Source of the DNA: Planctomyces sp.
GTDB lineage: Bacteria > Planctomycetota > Planctomycetia > Planctomycetales > Planctomycetaceae
Direction: 5' to 3'
Assembly (NCBI GenBank): GCA_002702685.1
Contig: PABD01000229.1
Span: forward strand, 1 to 36,612
Length of the DNA: 36,612 nt
Shown one piece after another: positions 1 to 9,900 of this stretch. The notes under the pieces were generated by a model. That model saw only the letters and a program-made list of their open reading frames with translations, searched no databases and had not been told where the DNA came from. The translations under genes and the position numbers were made by a program. Within the stretch, counting starts at the first letter, position 1; each line of letters starts with the position of its first letter.

Positions 1-246
1 CATGCAGACGCCGACGTCTTCGGAGGTACGGGAAACGCCCTGAGCGGCGAAACCGCCTCCCTGCTCGTGGCGGGGGAGGATCGTCCGGATGTCATTGCGG
101 GCGGCACGCAGCGCCTGGTGCAGCGGCATACTCGCACCACCCGGGTAGGCGAATACCAGTTTGACGCCCTGATGTTTGAGCGCCTCTACCAGAATCTCCG
201 CACCATTGATGGTTTGTGTATCGGTTTCAGTGTTGACTGATGCCAC
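1..246 (-). CDS. ilvB: Acetolactate synthase large subunit, N-terminal part (gene runs off the window)
   Basis: These are the first 82 codons of a gene that continues past position 1. The translation contains [20 protein letters not shown], then [12 protein letters not shown] and [15 protein letters not shown]. These match the N-terminal ThDP-binding domain of acetolactate synthase, including the catalytic-type glutamate in the RHEQ motif. The family condenses two pyruvates, or pyruvate with 2-oxobutyrate, in branched-chain amino-acid synthesis. The chosen start is a GTG at 244-246, preceded on the minus strand by GAGGA about seven bases upstream; no in-frame ATG lies nearby. The regulatory subunit is not in view. 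A related ThDP enzyme such as a glyoxylate carboligase is possible, but the motif set fits IlvB best. Confidence 0.85.
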   Translation of the reverse strand, partial: MASVNTETDTQTINGAEILVEALKHQGVKLVFAYPGGASMPLHQALRAARNDIRTILPRHEQGGGFAAQGVSRTSEDVGVCM

Positions 247-805
247 TAGACTATCCTCACAAAAACGAGTCGGACGTTGACTGAAGAAAATTGTTTTTTT
301 GTTCGCGGCTGGTACCCAGCCCTCGATTCGTTCGCATCCGTTGTATCGATGAATCCCATCGAGAATTCTGACTGGCGAGAATTCCGGGAGGGGAGTATTC
401 GGAACAAGCGCGAAGCACGGTAGCAAAATTTGACTGCCGAGACGAATCTGCCGACCGGTCCCGGCCGGAGATTCCGGGAAATCAGCCCTGATTACAGAAC
501 AAAACCGGCCAAACCTGCACAAACAGGCAGTCGCTTGACCGTTGGTCGCTTGGAAGCCCCCGGTTTGTTGAGGTCCTTCCCGCGAGCTTCCCCTCGGGGA
601 GTGCTGGCTGGAGCCTCTTCGCAGTGGACAGTCCATTAGTGGACCGGCCCGTAAGTCGAGCGGTCCGTATCAGGAGAGAGACAGTTCCGGCTTCGAGGTT
701 CATTTTAGAAGAGCTCAGCGGGAATTTCGAGCGTTCATTCTCTCCACGGGACTGTTTTCGCAGGATCGTACCGTCGATTCGGGCTCGGATAGGTCCGATC
801 CGGAA

Positions 806-837
806 ACCCGGGGCCCCCGCCCGGGTGCTTTCTTTTT
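806..837 (+). terminator. Hairpin with T-tract, possible intrinsic terminator
   Basis: ACCCGGG (806-812) pairs perfectly with CCCGGGT (820-826) around a seven-base loop. It is followed by GCTTTCTTTTT. This is a GC-rich stem plus U-rich tail on the + strand, yet no coding gene lies upstream on that strand within the window. It could end a small RNA, or it could be chance. Confidence 0.45.
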
Positions 838-1030
838 GCCCGGCTGTCACTATCTGTCTGCCTGAGAAGAGGTTATCCTCAATTAAAAGCGGTTTTCCTG
901 TGATCTCTCCCGATGTTTTCTTCGTTCTCACTGCCGGACCCGATCCAGTTTAAATTCGAATTAGGGATTTTTCCGCCGATCGCCAGTCCCCGGAAACTTC
1001 GACCCTGACAGTCCCCCCTGTTTTGCCGCG

Positions 1031-1037
1031 AAAGGAG
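1031..1037 (+). promoter_or_regulatory. Ribosome binding site that fixes the SPFH start
   Basis: AAAGGAG lies nine bases before the ATG at 1047. This favours that ATG over the in-frame TTG at 1023, which has no such site. Confidence 0.75.
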
Positions 1038-1046
1038 CCTCCCCCG

Positions 1047-2141
1047 ATGGGATTATTCGAAAAGCTCTCTAATGAACTGATTGATATTATCGAATGGCTG
1101 GACGACTCGCGGCACACGCTCGTCTGGCGATTTCCCCGCTATCACAACGAAATCAAAAACGGTGCGCAGCTTATCGTCCGGCCCGGCCAGATGGCGGTCT
1201 TTGTCCATCGCGGTCAGATCGCCGATGTCTTCGAGCCCGGCAGCTACACGCTGACCGCCGACAACCTGCCGATCCTGAGCACGCTGCAGGGGTGGAAATA
1301 CGGTTTCAACAGCCCCTTCCGTTCGGAGGTCTATTTCGTCAGCACCCGCCAGGTGACCGACCTCAAATGGGGGACACCTAATCCAATCATGCTGCGTGAT
1401 CCTGACTTCGGACCCATTCGCCTGCGGGCTTTCGGGACTTACGCCCTCAAGGCGACCGATCCCAAGGCGCTGCTCAAAGAACTTGTCGGCACCGATCAGG
1501 AATTACAGACGGACGAGATCACCGAACTTATGCGGTCGATGATCGTCTCGACGATGGCCGACTTGCTCGGAAAAGAACAGATCGCGGCACTGGATCTGGC
1601 GTCGAACTACCGCAGCCTGTCCGATTCATTGCGTCAGAAAATCGCCGAACAGATCGACGACGAATACGGTCTTGCCATTCCGCAGTTGATCATCGTCAAC
1701 ATTTCCCTGCCGGAAGAAGTCGAGAAAGCACTCGACACCCGATCGAGCATGGGCGTGATCGGCGACATGAATACCTTCCAGCAATACCAGATGGGTAAAG
1801 CGATGACCGCCGCAGCCGAGAATCCCTCCGGTGGCGGCGCCGCGGAAGGGATGGGACTCGGGATGGGCTTCGCGATGGCCAACCGCATGGCGAATCAGCC
1901 CGGCTTCGGCGTCGCGCCTCCCCCTCCTCCCCCCGGAACCCAGTGGCACATCTTCGCCAATGGTAAACAACAGGGCCCGGTTGGTCTCGATCAACTCGCC
2001 GGCGCCATCCAGGCGGGTCAACTCGACAAGACGACCCATGTCTGGTCACCCGGGATGGACGCGTGGAAACCGGCGGGCGAAGTCTCGCAGCTTTCCGCCT
2101 ACTTCACCGCCAGTACACCCCCTCCCCCGCCGACCCCGTAG
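1047..2141 (+). CDS. SPFH-domain protein with C-terminal GYF_2 domain
   Basis: A 364-residue cytoplasmic protein. The N-terminal two thirds resemble the SPFH/virion-core-protein-like family (Bacillus YdjI type), with VRPGQMAVFVHRGQIADVFE near residues 44-63 and a conserved alpha/beta core up to about 230. A Gly/Ala/Met-rich segment and a run of six prolines lead to a C-terminal GYF_2-like domain (about 295-350). That domain shows WHIFANGKQQGPVGLDQL and a later VWSPGMDAWKPAGEV. SPFH proteins scaffold membrane microdomains, and GYF_2 domains are thought to bind proline-rich peptides or act in membrane-linked assemblies. The start is ATG 1047, supported by AAAGGAG. A strong hairpin terminator follows, so the gene is probably monocistronic. 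The cellular role is not known from sequence. Confidence 0.85.
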   Translation: MGLFEKLSNELIDIIEWLDDSRHTLVWRFPRYHNEIKNGAQLIVRPGQMAVFVHRGQIADVFEPGSYTLTADNLPILSTLQGWKYGFNSPFRSEVYFVSTRQVTDLKWGTPNPIMLRDPDFGPIRLRAFGTYALKATDPKALLKELVGTDQELQTDEITELMRSMIVSTMADLLGKEQIAALDLASNYRSLSDSLRQKIAEQIDDEYGLAIPQLIIVNISLPEEVEKALDTRSSMGVIGDMNTFQQYQMGKAMTAAAENPSGGGAAEGMGLGMGFAMANRMANQPGFGVAPPPPPPGTQWHIFANGKQQGPVGLDQLAGAIQAGQLDKTTHVWSPGMDAWKPAGEVSQLSAYFTASTPPPPPTP

Positions 2142-2158
2142 TTGAGCGGAGACAAGTA

Positions 2159-2203
2159 AAAAATAAAACGAGCGGCCCCATGATGGTCGCTCGTTTTATT
2201 TTT
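2159..2203. terminator. Strong bidirectional-type terminator after the SPFH gene
   Basis: A perfect 16-bp inverted repeat has arms at 2159-2174 and 2188-2203 around a 13-base loop. The stem core is ACGAGCG/CGCTCGT with A-rich and T-rich flanks, so it would work as an intrinsic terminator on either strand. It ends 17 bases or so after the SPFH stop codon. Confidence 0.85.
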
Positions 2204-2253
2204 GATCAGTTTGATTGGAAATTCAGCGGGATAGCGCAGACAATCGCATGAAT

Positions 2254-2418
2254 GGGTGGCCCAGACAATCACGAAGTGTTGTCTGGGTTGCGTCAGCACC
2301 ACAGAGGCTGCGAATGCGATTCAATAGCAGAGTCGCTCGACCTTCACGTCACTTACATTTGACACCTTTGTGTGCCTTCGGCACCCAGACAACTCTGACG
2401 AGATTGTCTGGGCCACCC
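2254..2418. repeat. REPIN-like inverted pair of short hairpins (family B)
   Basis: GGGTGGCCCAGACAATC (2254-2270) is matched by its perfect reverse complement at 2402-2418, 17 of 17 bases. Each end folds by itself: CCCAGACAA (2260-2268) with TTGTCTGGG (2279-2287), and CCCAGACAA (2384-2392) with TTGTCTGGG (2404-2412). Two REP-like hairpins in inverted orientation about 165 bp apart is the layout of a REPIN. It encodes no transposase and sits just upstream of the M24 peptidase gene. Confidence 0.8.
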
Positions 2419-2453
2419 TTTTCGTCGCTGCGGCCTTTTCATAATTCAGCAAC

Positions 2454-2459
2454 AGGAGG
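2454..2459 (+). promoter_or_regulatory. Ribosome binding site of the M24 peptidase
   Basis: AGGAGG lies five bases before ATG 2465, a near-ideal Shine-Dalgarno that settles this start. Confidence 0.8.
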
Positions 2460-2464
2460 ACACC

Positions 2465-3646
2465 ATGTTTCAGCTCGATCAGATCCAGGCAGCGCTCGCC
2501 GATCAGAATGTGCCCGGTTGGTTGCTCTATGATTTCCGGGGGAGTAACCTGCTCGCGCGGCGGGTACTTGATCTGCCGGAGGATGAAGTCAGCTCCCGCC
2601 GGTTCTTCTACTTCATCCCGCAACAGGGCGAACCGATCAAGCTGGTGCACAAGATCGAACAGGGAGTACTCGATCACCTTCCCGGGGAAAAACGCGTCTA
2701 TCTTCCCTGGCAGGAACTCGAGCAGCATCTGCAGACGATGCTCGGGGACTGCAGGACCATCGCGATGGAGTACGCGCCAAAGGCCTCGAATCCGTATATC
2801 TCGCGCGTGGATGCGGGAACGATTGAACTGATCCGGTCCTTCGGCGCCGACGTCATTTCCTCGGGCGACCTGATTCAGCTCTTCGAAGCAAGCTGGAGCG
2901 AAGAGGAATGGCAACTGCACCTCGAAGCGGAGAAGTACACGACCGCCGCGTTTGACCTCGCGTGGGATTTCATTCACAGCGCCGCCAAACAGGGAGAACA
3001 TGTCGAAGAACAGGAAGTCTCCGACCTCATCATGGATCACTTCGCGAAGAACGGGATGGCGACGTATCATCCGCCGATCGTCGCCGTCAACGAGAACAGC
3101 GGCAACCCGCATTACGAAACCGGCCAGGGGAAGCAGACCCTCATCGGCCGGGATGCCTTTGTGCTGCTGGATCTGTGGGCGAAGATGGACAAACCGCGCG
3201 GCGTATACAGCGACCTGACGCGCGTCGCCTACGTCGGCCCGACCTCTCCGCAGCAGTATAACGATATTTTCAACATCGTGGCGAAGGCCCGTGATACCGC
3301 GATCCACGGTATCCGTTCCCACTTCGCCGATGGTAAGCGGGTGCAGGGCTGGCAGGTCGATCGCTGGGCGCGGGATGTGATCGACGAAGCCGGTTACGGC
3401 GAGTACTTCATCCACCGGACAGGCCACAGCATCGGCCAGGAAACGCACGGCAACGGCGCCAACATGGACGACCTCGAAACCCATGAAGAACGACACTTGC
3501 TTCCGGGCACCTGCTTCTCCATCGAACCGGGGATCTATCTACCGGAGTTCGGCATCCGCAGCGAAGTGAATGTGTATATCGATCAGGATAACCAGGTGCA
3601 CGTCACGGGCGGACCGGTGCAGGCCGAGGTGGCGACGCTGGGATAA
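2465..3646 (+). CDS. M24-family metallopeptidase (Xaa-Pro aminopeptidase type)
   Basis: A 393-residue protein with creatinase-like N-terminal and 'pita-bread' catalytic domains. Candidate metal ligands are visible: Asp in FVLLDLWAK, Asp in VYSDLTR, His in RTGHSIGQETHG, Glu in FSIEPGIYL and Glu in IRSEVNV. The order and spacing are as expected for M24 peptidases, which remove an N-terminal residue before proline using two metal ions. Length is normal for a short cytoplasmic aminopeptidase P or Xaa-Pro dipeptidase, and no signal peptide is seen. The gene stands alone: a terminator and the REPIN-like element lie upstream, and a convergent giant gene lies downstream. Exact substrate choice (aminopeptidase or dipeptidase) cannot be told from sequence. 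Confidence 0.9.
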   Translation: MFQLDQIQAALADQNVPGWLLYDFRGSNLLARRVLDLPEDEVSSRRFFYFIPQQGEPIKLVHKIEQGVLDHLPGEKRVYLPWQELEQHLQTMLGDCRTIAMEYAPKASNPYISRVDAGTIELIRSFGADVISSGDLIQLFEASWSEEEWQLHLEAEKYTTAAFDLAWDFIHSAAKQGEHVEEQEVSDLIMDHFAKNGMATYHPPIVAVNENSGNPHYETGQGKQTLIGRDAFVLLDLWAKMDKPRGVYSDLTRVAYVGPTSPQQYNDIFNIVAKARDTAIHGIRSHFADGKRVQGWQVDRWARDVIDEAGYGEYFIHRTGHSIGQETHGNGANMDDLETHEERHLLPGTCFSIEPGIYLPEFGIRSEVNVYIDQDNQVHVTGGPVQAEVATLG

Positions 3647-3783
3647 ACCGTCACAGCCTCATTCCATCTGAGCGAAGCAGACGACGGCGAGAAAGAAGGA
3701 GATCATCTCGCGCGGCTTTTATCAACAAAAAGGTGACACTGGCTGTATTGCTGGCTGGCTGCGGAAGACCCTGGCCCCGTCGA

Positions 3784-3805
3784 TTTTCGTGTGTTTCGTA
3801 GTTCC
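3784..3805 (+). repeat. Degenerate copy of the TTTCGTG repeat (family C)
   Basis: TTTTCGTGTGTTTCGTAGTTCC resembles the right arm of the repeat at 17941-17968 with a few bases missing. It lies in the gap after the M24 gene. Confidence 0.45.
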
Positions 3806-3828
3806 AAATCGAAAAATCATTCGGCCCG

Positions 3829-3878
3829 TGGCTGAGCCACTTAGTCAACTCGCAGACGAGATTGTCCGGGCTTCCCTT
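3829..3878. repeat. Palindrome and degenerate REP-like copy (family B)
   Basis: GTGGCTGAGCCAC, a perfect 13-base palindrome, is followed by GACGAGATTGTCCGGGCTTC (3855-3874). The latter differs at few positions from GACGAGATTGTCTGGGCCAC at about 2397-2416. This looks like a decayed single end of the family-B element. The open frames in 3647-3914 are not convincing, so this gap holds only repeat remnants. Confidence 0.55.
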
Positions 3879-3914
3879 AGTTGAAACAGTTCGGCGTAAA
3901 CCTGATGGCTGGCG

Positions 3915-6900
3915 TTACGGTCGCGGCACGACTTCTTTCTCCATCTTCTCTTTGGCGGGAGCGACATCGTTGAAGAGGTAGTCGCGGGCCGATCGCCACG
4001 GCTGCGGATTCCGCATGCTGACAAAGTCGCTATGGCCTGTCGGGCCACCCGGAGCGTCGATCGCCTCCCGTAAGGGCTCGAGGGACGCCGCGTACGCCCC
4101 CTCCTCTTTCAACGCGTTGTAGACGACCAACCCTGACCATTGATTCCAGAAAAACTGGGGCTCGGTGACCAGTTTGAGCTCTTCACGGAACTGCGGCAAC
4201 AATTGATCAACCGCCTCGGTGTGACCACTCGCGAGTTCGGCGAGAATCAGAAAACCGGTCTGGCTGATTTTCTGATTCGGTGTTTCCATCGCCAGCGATT
4301 TCGCCTCGTTGATCAGTTCGTCCAGCTTACCCGTCATTTTGGCCCTCTCCAGTAGATCGAAGACAGGGGCGTCGAGATACTGAATCGGCGCGGGCTCACC
4401 AGCCGCGGCTTCTGCAGTTTCGCCGACGACAACCGTGGACGGATACAACCGGAACGTATGATGTTCCTGGTTCGGCAGGACCCAGTTCCGCAGATACTCG
4501 TAAGCCGATTCCGGATCCAGCAGTCGTCCTTTCTCGAGGACCATGTCGACACTGTCGTACACGATTTCCTCCGGAACAAGCGACGCCACGGGAGTCACGG
4601 TTTCGTCCGTTGATTTCAGAGGGACGGCGCGGTTTCCGAAGGTGTTCATCATCGCGACGATCTCCCGGGCCGTGAGCGATTCAGGCCAATCCCCGGTCAG
4701 TTCCACGTTGCGGACCCGGAGTTCCGTCTGGTCCTTGAAGTGGAATAGACCGAAGTGCGGAATGTCAGCCTGCTCATTGACGAATTTGACGATCGGCGTG
4801 TCGTTCAGCGTGAGATGGACCGATCCGTCGCGGTACTCCAGCTGCAACTGATTCCATTCCCCTTCCTTCAGCGGGATCTGCTCGACTAGTTGTTCGTCCT
4901 CTTTCAGCGCGACCCGGTTGTCGAGCGTAAGTCCACTCCAGTGAGGTTCGTCTTCGCGAATGATCCAGTGCAACTGCACCCCTTCGGGCGCGAGCAGGAA
5001 GGCCAGTCGCCCCAAAGTGGGATGTGCTTCCACCTGGCCGCGCTCGTAATAGAACTCGCAGCGAACGACATCCTTATCGAGGAGGGGGCGATAGTAGTAG
5101 AGATAGCTTTGTGTCGTCGGGTGCGACAGATTTCCGTCCGTCTTTCTTCCGAGAAGCACTCCCTTCTGATTCACCCAGATTTCAGACGGAGTGGACTCGG
5201 AGGCGGCCGTACCACCTGGGACATACTGATCACTCGCATTCTGTGGCTTGTAAAGGGGGACGACATTTTCGACCCCTTCCTTGAGCCAGGAACCGACCCA
5301 ACCGCGAAGGCCCTGCTCTCCGACCAGCGCAACTTCGTCCGGAATGGTGATATCCCCTTCCAGTTTGAAATTACGGAAGTAGGAACGGACGGCGTCCTCA
5401 CTGAAGAGCCCAATCCACGGACTGGACTCGGGCGGATTGTCTTCGCTGGAAAACTCCACGTCGTTCATGAACATCCTGACGTTGTCCGGCGTCACCTTGA
5501 GTTTGAACTCGTTGAATTCTCCGACCGCGAGTGAGTCATAGGCGATAATCGCCGATCCCTGGCGCCCCATTCCCCAGATTTCACCCCGGCTGGGCATTTC
5601 GAGCTGATAGGTCAAACCGCCATAGGTGATATGTCCTTCGGACCAGCGGTCGTTCAGGCTTTCCATCGAGAAGACGAAGTCACCCTGGATCGGGTATTTG
5701 AAGAGCAACAGGCTGTCGCCCGAGCTGTTTTCATGTTTGATATATTCGCTCTGTCCAAACCAGGCGGCGTCGAACGCCCCTTCGAGCTTCGGCCAGAAGT
5801 GATACTGCGTCGTCGTCACCCAGTTCGGCAACGCCGTGGCGGTCGACTGTTGATAGCCCGGCAGCGACTGGCGCTGCAGCTGCCACTGAAATGCATTCGA
5901 CCGGATGATTTTCTCCCGATAACTGTAACTGCGAATCCGGCTCGAACGACTGAAGACGTCAATCAGATTGCTGGCTTCCTCGCGAAGTTCGGGATCGTTC
6001 ATCGCGTCTTCGCCAATCGCCATCATGTCCGGTGTGAGTGACTGGCGTTGACCGATCAACATCTGCTCGGCCTCTGCTGTCAGCATCTTCAAACGCTGTG
6101 ATTTGTTTTTCGATTCGGCCTGCACTTCCAGAAGATACTGCAGGACCGAGAGTTCATTCTGCACCGGCTTTTTCAGTTTCAGTTCTTCCAGCAGTTCATC
6201 CTGCTTTCCGATTTCCTCCGCGGTGTTCCACAGGAGCAGCGTTGTGTCGAAGACGTTCGACAGATTGCGGTTGATGGTGACGCCACCCGTTTCGCTCTCG
6301 TCTTCCGACTTCATGAAACGCCCGGGGGGAAAATCGGCAGGCATGTATTCCGCGTACTGGCGAATCTGTCGACCAGGAGATTCCTCCGGGAAGACGAAGC
6401 CATGCAGCAGCTCGTACCGTTCGGCGGCGGGAAGCTGTTTCAGCTTGTAGTACAACCGGGTCAACTGACCTTCCAGCCCCTGCAGTTGCCCGTTACACGC
6501 GTCATAATACCGACGCAGGCATTCGACGCTGGTGTCGATGTCGGTGTGTTTGAGAATCGTTTCGTACAGAACAGCGACTTTGGGATCCACCTGATAGCTC
6601 TGGGGGTAGACCTGCGTCGTTGGTTTGATGTACTGGTTCTGCCCTGCCTGCGGCTGATGCCCGATCAGTTTGTCGAACGTAGCGAGCAATTCCGGGATCT
6701 CGGTTTCCTGTGCATGGTGCAGTCCCAGGACGACGAGCGCGCTCGAGGCGGGTTCGGGGGAGTACTGATTGTCGACATTGCCGATGGCGGCTTCGTAAAC
6801 CGGCAGCACCTGTTCGAACATCCGGTCCGCTTCGATCAATATCGCGAGGACCGAACAGAGTCGCGCAATCTGCTCGGGGGCGTGTTTTTCATCGAAGAGG

Positions 6901-9900
6901 CCTGCGACTGTCGCCAACTGGTCCTCGACTTTGTCGAACTCTTCCCGCACCAGGGCGAGTTCCAACAGGGCCGACTGAATTGGCATTTCAATCTGCTCGA
7001 CCTCGGCGTGCGTCCGCAGAAGCTCGGTGAACTTTTCCGGCTGGTTGGCTTCGAGAGCGAGGAGCATCATCTCCTGCACCAGGTTCGTCACGACGAAATC
7101 CGGTTTTACATTTTGAGCCGCGGGCGATGTCGCTTTGACAGGGGCGTGCCCATGTTCCTCATGCTGTCCTTCCGGCTGCAGCGAAAACGCCGAGTCAACT
7201 TTGAGGGGATTGTAGTTTCTGTTCACGACCTCGGACGTATTCGAGATCCGCATCGGCACGAGTTCGCACACACGCAGTTCCTGGGGATCGGATTCCGGGA
7301 AGACGATCTCCGCGTAGAGATCGAAGATACGTTCAAGCGGGACATCGTTTTTCCGCCACAGCTCTTCGAGCGCGAGAAGCTCGGTGAACAGCATGCTTTC
7401 CGACATTCGCCCCAACTGCTCGCGTCCAGACCAACCGGGCGATCCGGCGTAGAGCGTCGCCTCACCGGCGTACGGAGGGATACCGTGTTCGAGCGCGCGA
7501 CTGACGGCTTCGAGGGAAAGCTCCGGCATCCCTTCCTCCGCCACCATGCTGGCGAGCGAGAGGACCTTCTGCAGACGACGGAACGAAATCGGTTTCGGCT
7601 CGTCTGTTTCTACTTCGGTCGGAGGGGCGATCGGATTTGAAGTCGTTTTCCGGGTGAGTGCCTTGACCTGGCTGGCCGTCAACGTGCTGTTGTTATTGAG
7701 GTAGAGCGTAATATTCCCCTTGAAGCCGCTGCTGCTGTTCACCCCCGTCCCTTCGACGCCGGTGAGATGGATTTCGTCTTCCTGTTTGAGCAGGAGTTCG
7801 AGAAGTTCGCGCCAGTCTTTCGCGGCGGCCGCTTTGTTTCCCCGGCGCAGGTACTCCCGACCGCGATCGCGCAAGAGTCCCATTAACCAGTTCACGCGGC
7901 GCGAGGCACGAACGCCGCTCAGGGCGGAGTCGCCACGAACGCCGTTGAGTACCGACTCGGAGAGCTGGTCTCCGAGCTTCTGCGAGGCTTCCTCTTCCTG
8001 CCGCCAGAGTTCCCGCGCGATCAACCACGAAGAGAACAACAGATTCAACCGCTGTTCTTCAAAGAGCGTAACCTGCTCCACTGTTGATAACTCTGTGGCC
8101 GTGGGTTTCTCTTCTTCCCCCTGCTCCTTCTCAGCAGTCACCGGCTTCGGCAGGACGACTTCGTTCAGGAAGGTGTTGATCCGCTCGACCTGCGCGGGGT
8201 CGGCCGTGAATTCCTCGTCAAGCGTATGCAGCGTAAGGATCGCCAGACTCCAGACCGCGTCCTCCGGACTTTCTGCCGCGCGCTCCTGGAGGTGTTGATC
8301 GAAGACCGTGATCAGTTTTTTCGCGGCCGCAACCTGTTCCTGCTGCTGCTCGGGAGACATTTCTCTCGCTGCGGAGTTCTCCTTCTCGGGAACATCCGCC
8401 GGATGCAAGAGGCCGCGCAGCTGATCGAGGAACGGGTTCGTGATTTCCATGCTTTCCGAATCCGCCAGTCGCGTATCGAGAATCTGCGCGGCGGGAACCG
8501 GAAACTGTTGACTGCCGGACCCGGCGACCTTGTTGACGTAATCACTCTTGAGCGTTTCCCGAACCTGATCGGCATCGATCAGCTTGAGCAGTTCCGCCTG
8601 CTGATCGCTCAACCGGGAAGCAAAAGTCGAACCGAGATACCGCTTGGCTCGTTCCAGTTTGACGGTGTCCAGGAGAATTCGCTGGTTCAGCAGCCACGCT
8701 TCGAAATGCAGATTCAATTCACGGAACTGCTCGGCGATATCACTCAACTGACGAATTTCGCGCGAGGCCTGGTAATCGGCGTTGGAGTTATTCTCGATCG
8801 GTCGATTAAGTTCCTCGACCAGCAGGTTGACTCCTTTCTCCCGCTCGCCATGCTTCAGATAAAGTTGCAGCAACCGACTTTCGGGGCGGAACTGGAAACT
8901 GCTTCCGTTCGGTTGTTGGCGGCTGGCGATGACCTGCTCGTAAATGGCGATGGCGGCATTTTCAAACCGGGGATAATCCTCACAGACATAAGCCAGTGCC
9001 AGCTCGCCCTGTTCCGGGATTTCCGGATGATGCTGCCGCAGCATTTCGAGCACGCTCTCGTAAGTAAGCTTTTCCTTTGCCAGTTTGATATCAAGCATGG
9101 TCAGCAACAATCTGCCGAGCGACCATCTCTCCTGCTCTTCCACCCCCGGTGCGATCTTTTCGCGGAATTCTGACATCTCTTCTTTACTGTCAAAAGAATC
9201 GAGCAGCATGGAGTACAACGTCGTCACTTTCCCCTCGCTGCCAAAGAACTGGAAGGAGATCCGTTGAATATCGGAGGCTGCCCGGGAACGGTCTTCTTTG
9301 GGAGGCGGCAGAAATACTTCCTGCAGGTACTTTTTCATCCGACGATCCTGCCACAGCTCATCGGAATTGCTTCCCAATGAGCCGGCCACATTGCTCACCA
9401 GGCTGAGGCGATCATGCTCGTAGTGTTTCCAACAGAGTTCGAACAAGCGGATCGCCTGATCGACATGGGGATTATTCTGGTTCGGATTGTTGTCGCGGAA
9501 ATGCTGAAACAGATTGCTGAAGTGATACATCTGAAGCTTGGAAAGGTCGAGCGTCTCCAGCTTGTCAACCAGTTGCTTCAACTGACCTGTTTCGGAATAA
9601 GCGCGCCCCAGTTTGTAGAAATAATTCCCGGCCACCTCGGTATCCTGATCGAGCAGTTTCTCGAAGAGTTCAATACTCTTCGCGTATTGACCCGAATCCG
9701 AAAGCGAACCGGCGCGACGCGCCAGTTCTTCTGCCGTCATCGGTTTCAGTTCGAGGATTTTCTCCTGTAGTTCGAGCACCCGATTGCGTTGATTGGCCGC
9801 ATCGAGATAGACGACGAGCCGCTCCATGATCTCCACAGATTTCGGTGAGGCTTCCAGCTTCGCCTCTGTCTCCTCGATGAGCGGTCCGAGACGGTTCACA

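Larger units (their letters stand above)
247..1046. other. Intergenic region, about 800 bases, no convincing gene
   Basis: This region separates the divergent ilvB and SPFH genes. Open frames here translate to low-complexity, Arg/Ser/Pro-rich strings without recognisable motifs, so I reject them. The stretch next to 246 should carry the ilvB promoter. GAGAATTC is directly repeated at about 361 and 377. The centre holds hairpins: GTCCA-TTAG-TGGAC at 631-644, and GGACCG at 641-646 pairing with CGGTCC at 661-666. A terminator-like hairpin follows at 806-837. The pattern would fit an unannotated structured RNA on the + strand, but no known RNA family was recognised. Confidence 0.4.

Noticed and set aside
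482-931. A 149-codon open frame on the minus strand in the first intergenic region
   Set aside because: Its translation is low-complexity without motifs, there is no ribosome site, and it runs across hairpins and a terminator-like sequence.
430-1000. RNase P RNA, tmRNA or SRP RNA in the structured non-coding region
   Set aside because: Short resemblances (for example ACAGAAC) were seen, but none of the long conserved cores of these RNAs is present on either strand.
2321-3496. A 391-codon open frame on the minus strand
   Set aside because: It is opposite the M24 peptidase, which has all its metal-site motifs and an ideal ribosome site.
6402-7640. A 412-codon open frame on the + strand
   Set aside because: It is antisense to the giant TPR gene, with no ribosome site or motif; similar shadows occur throughout that gene.
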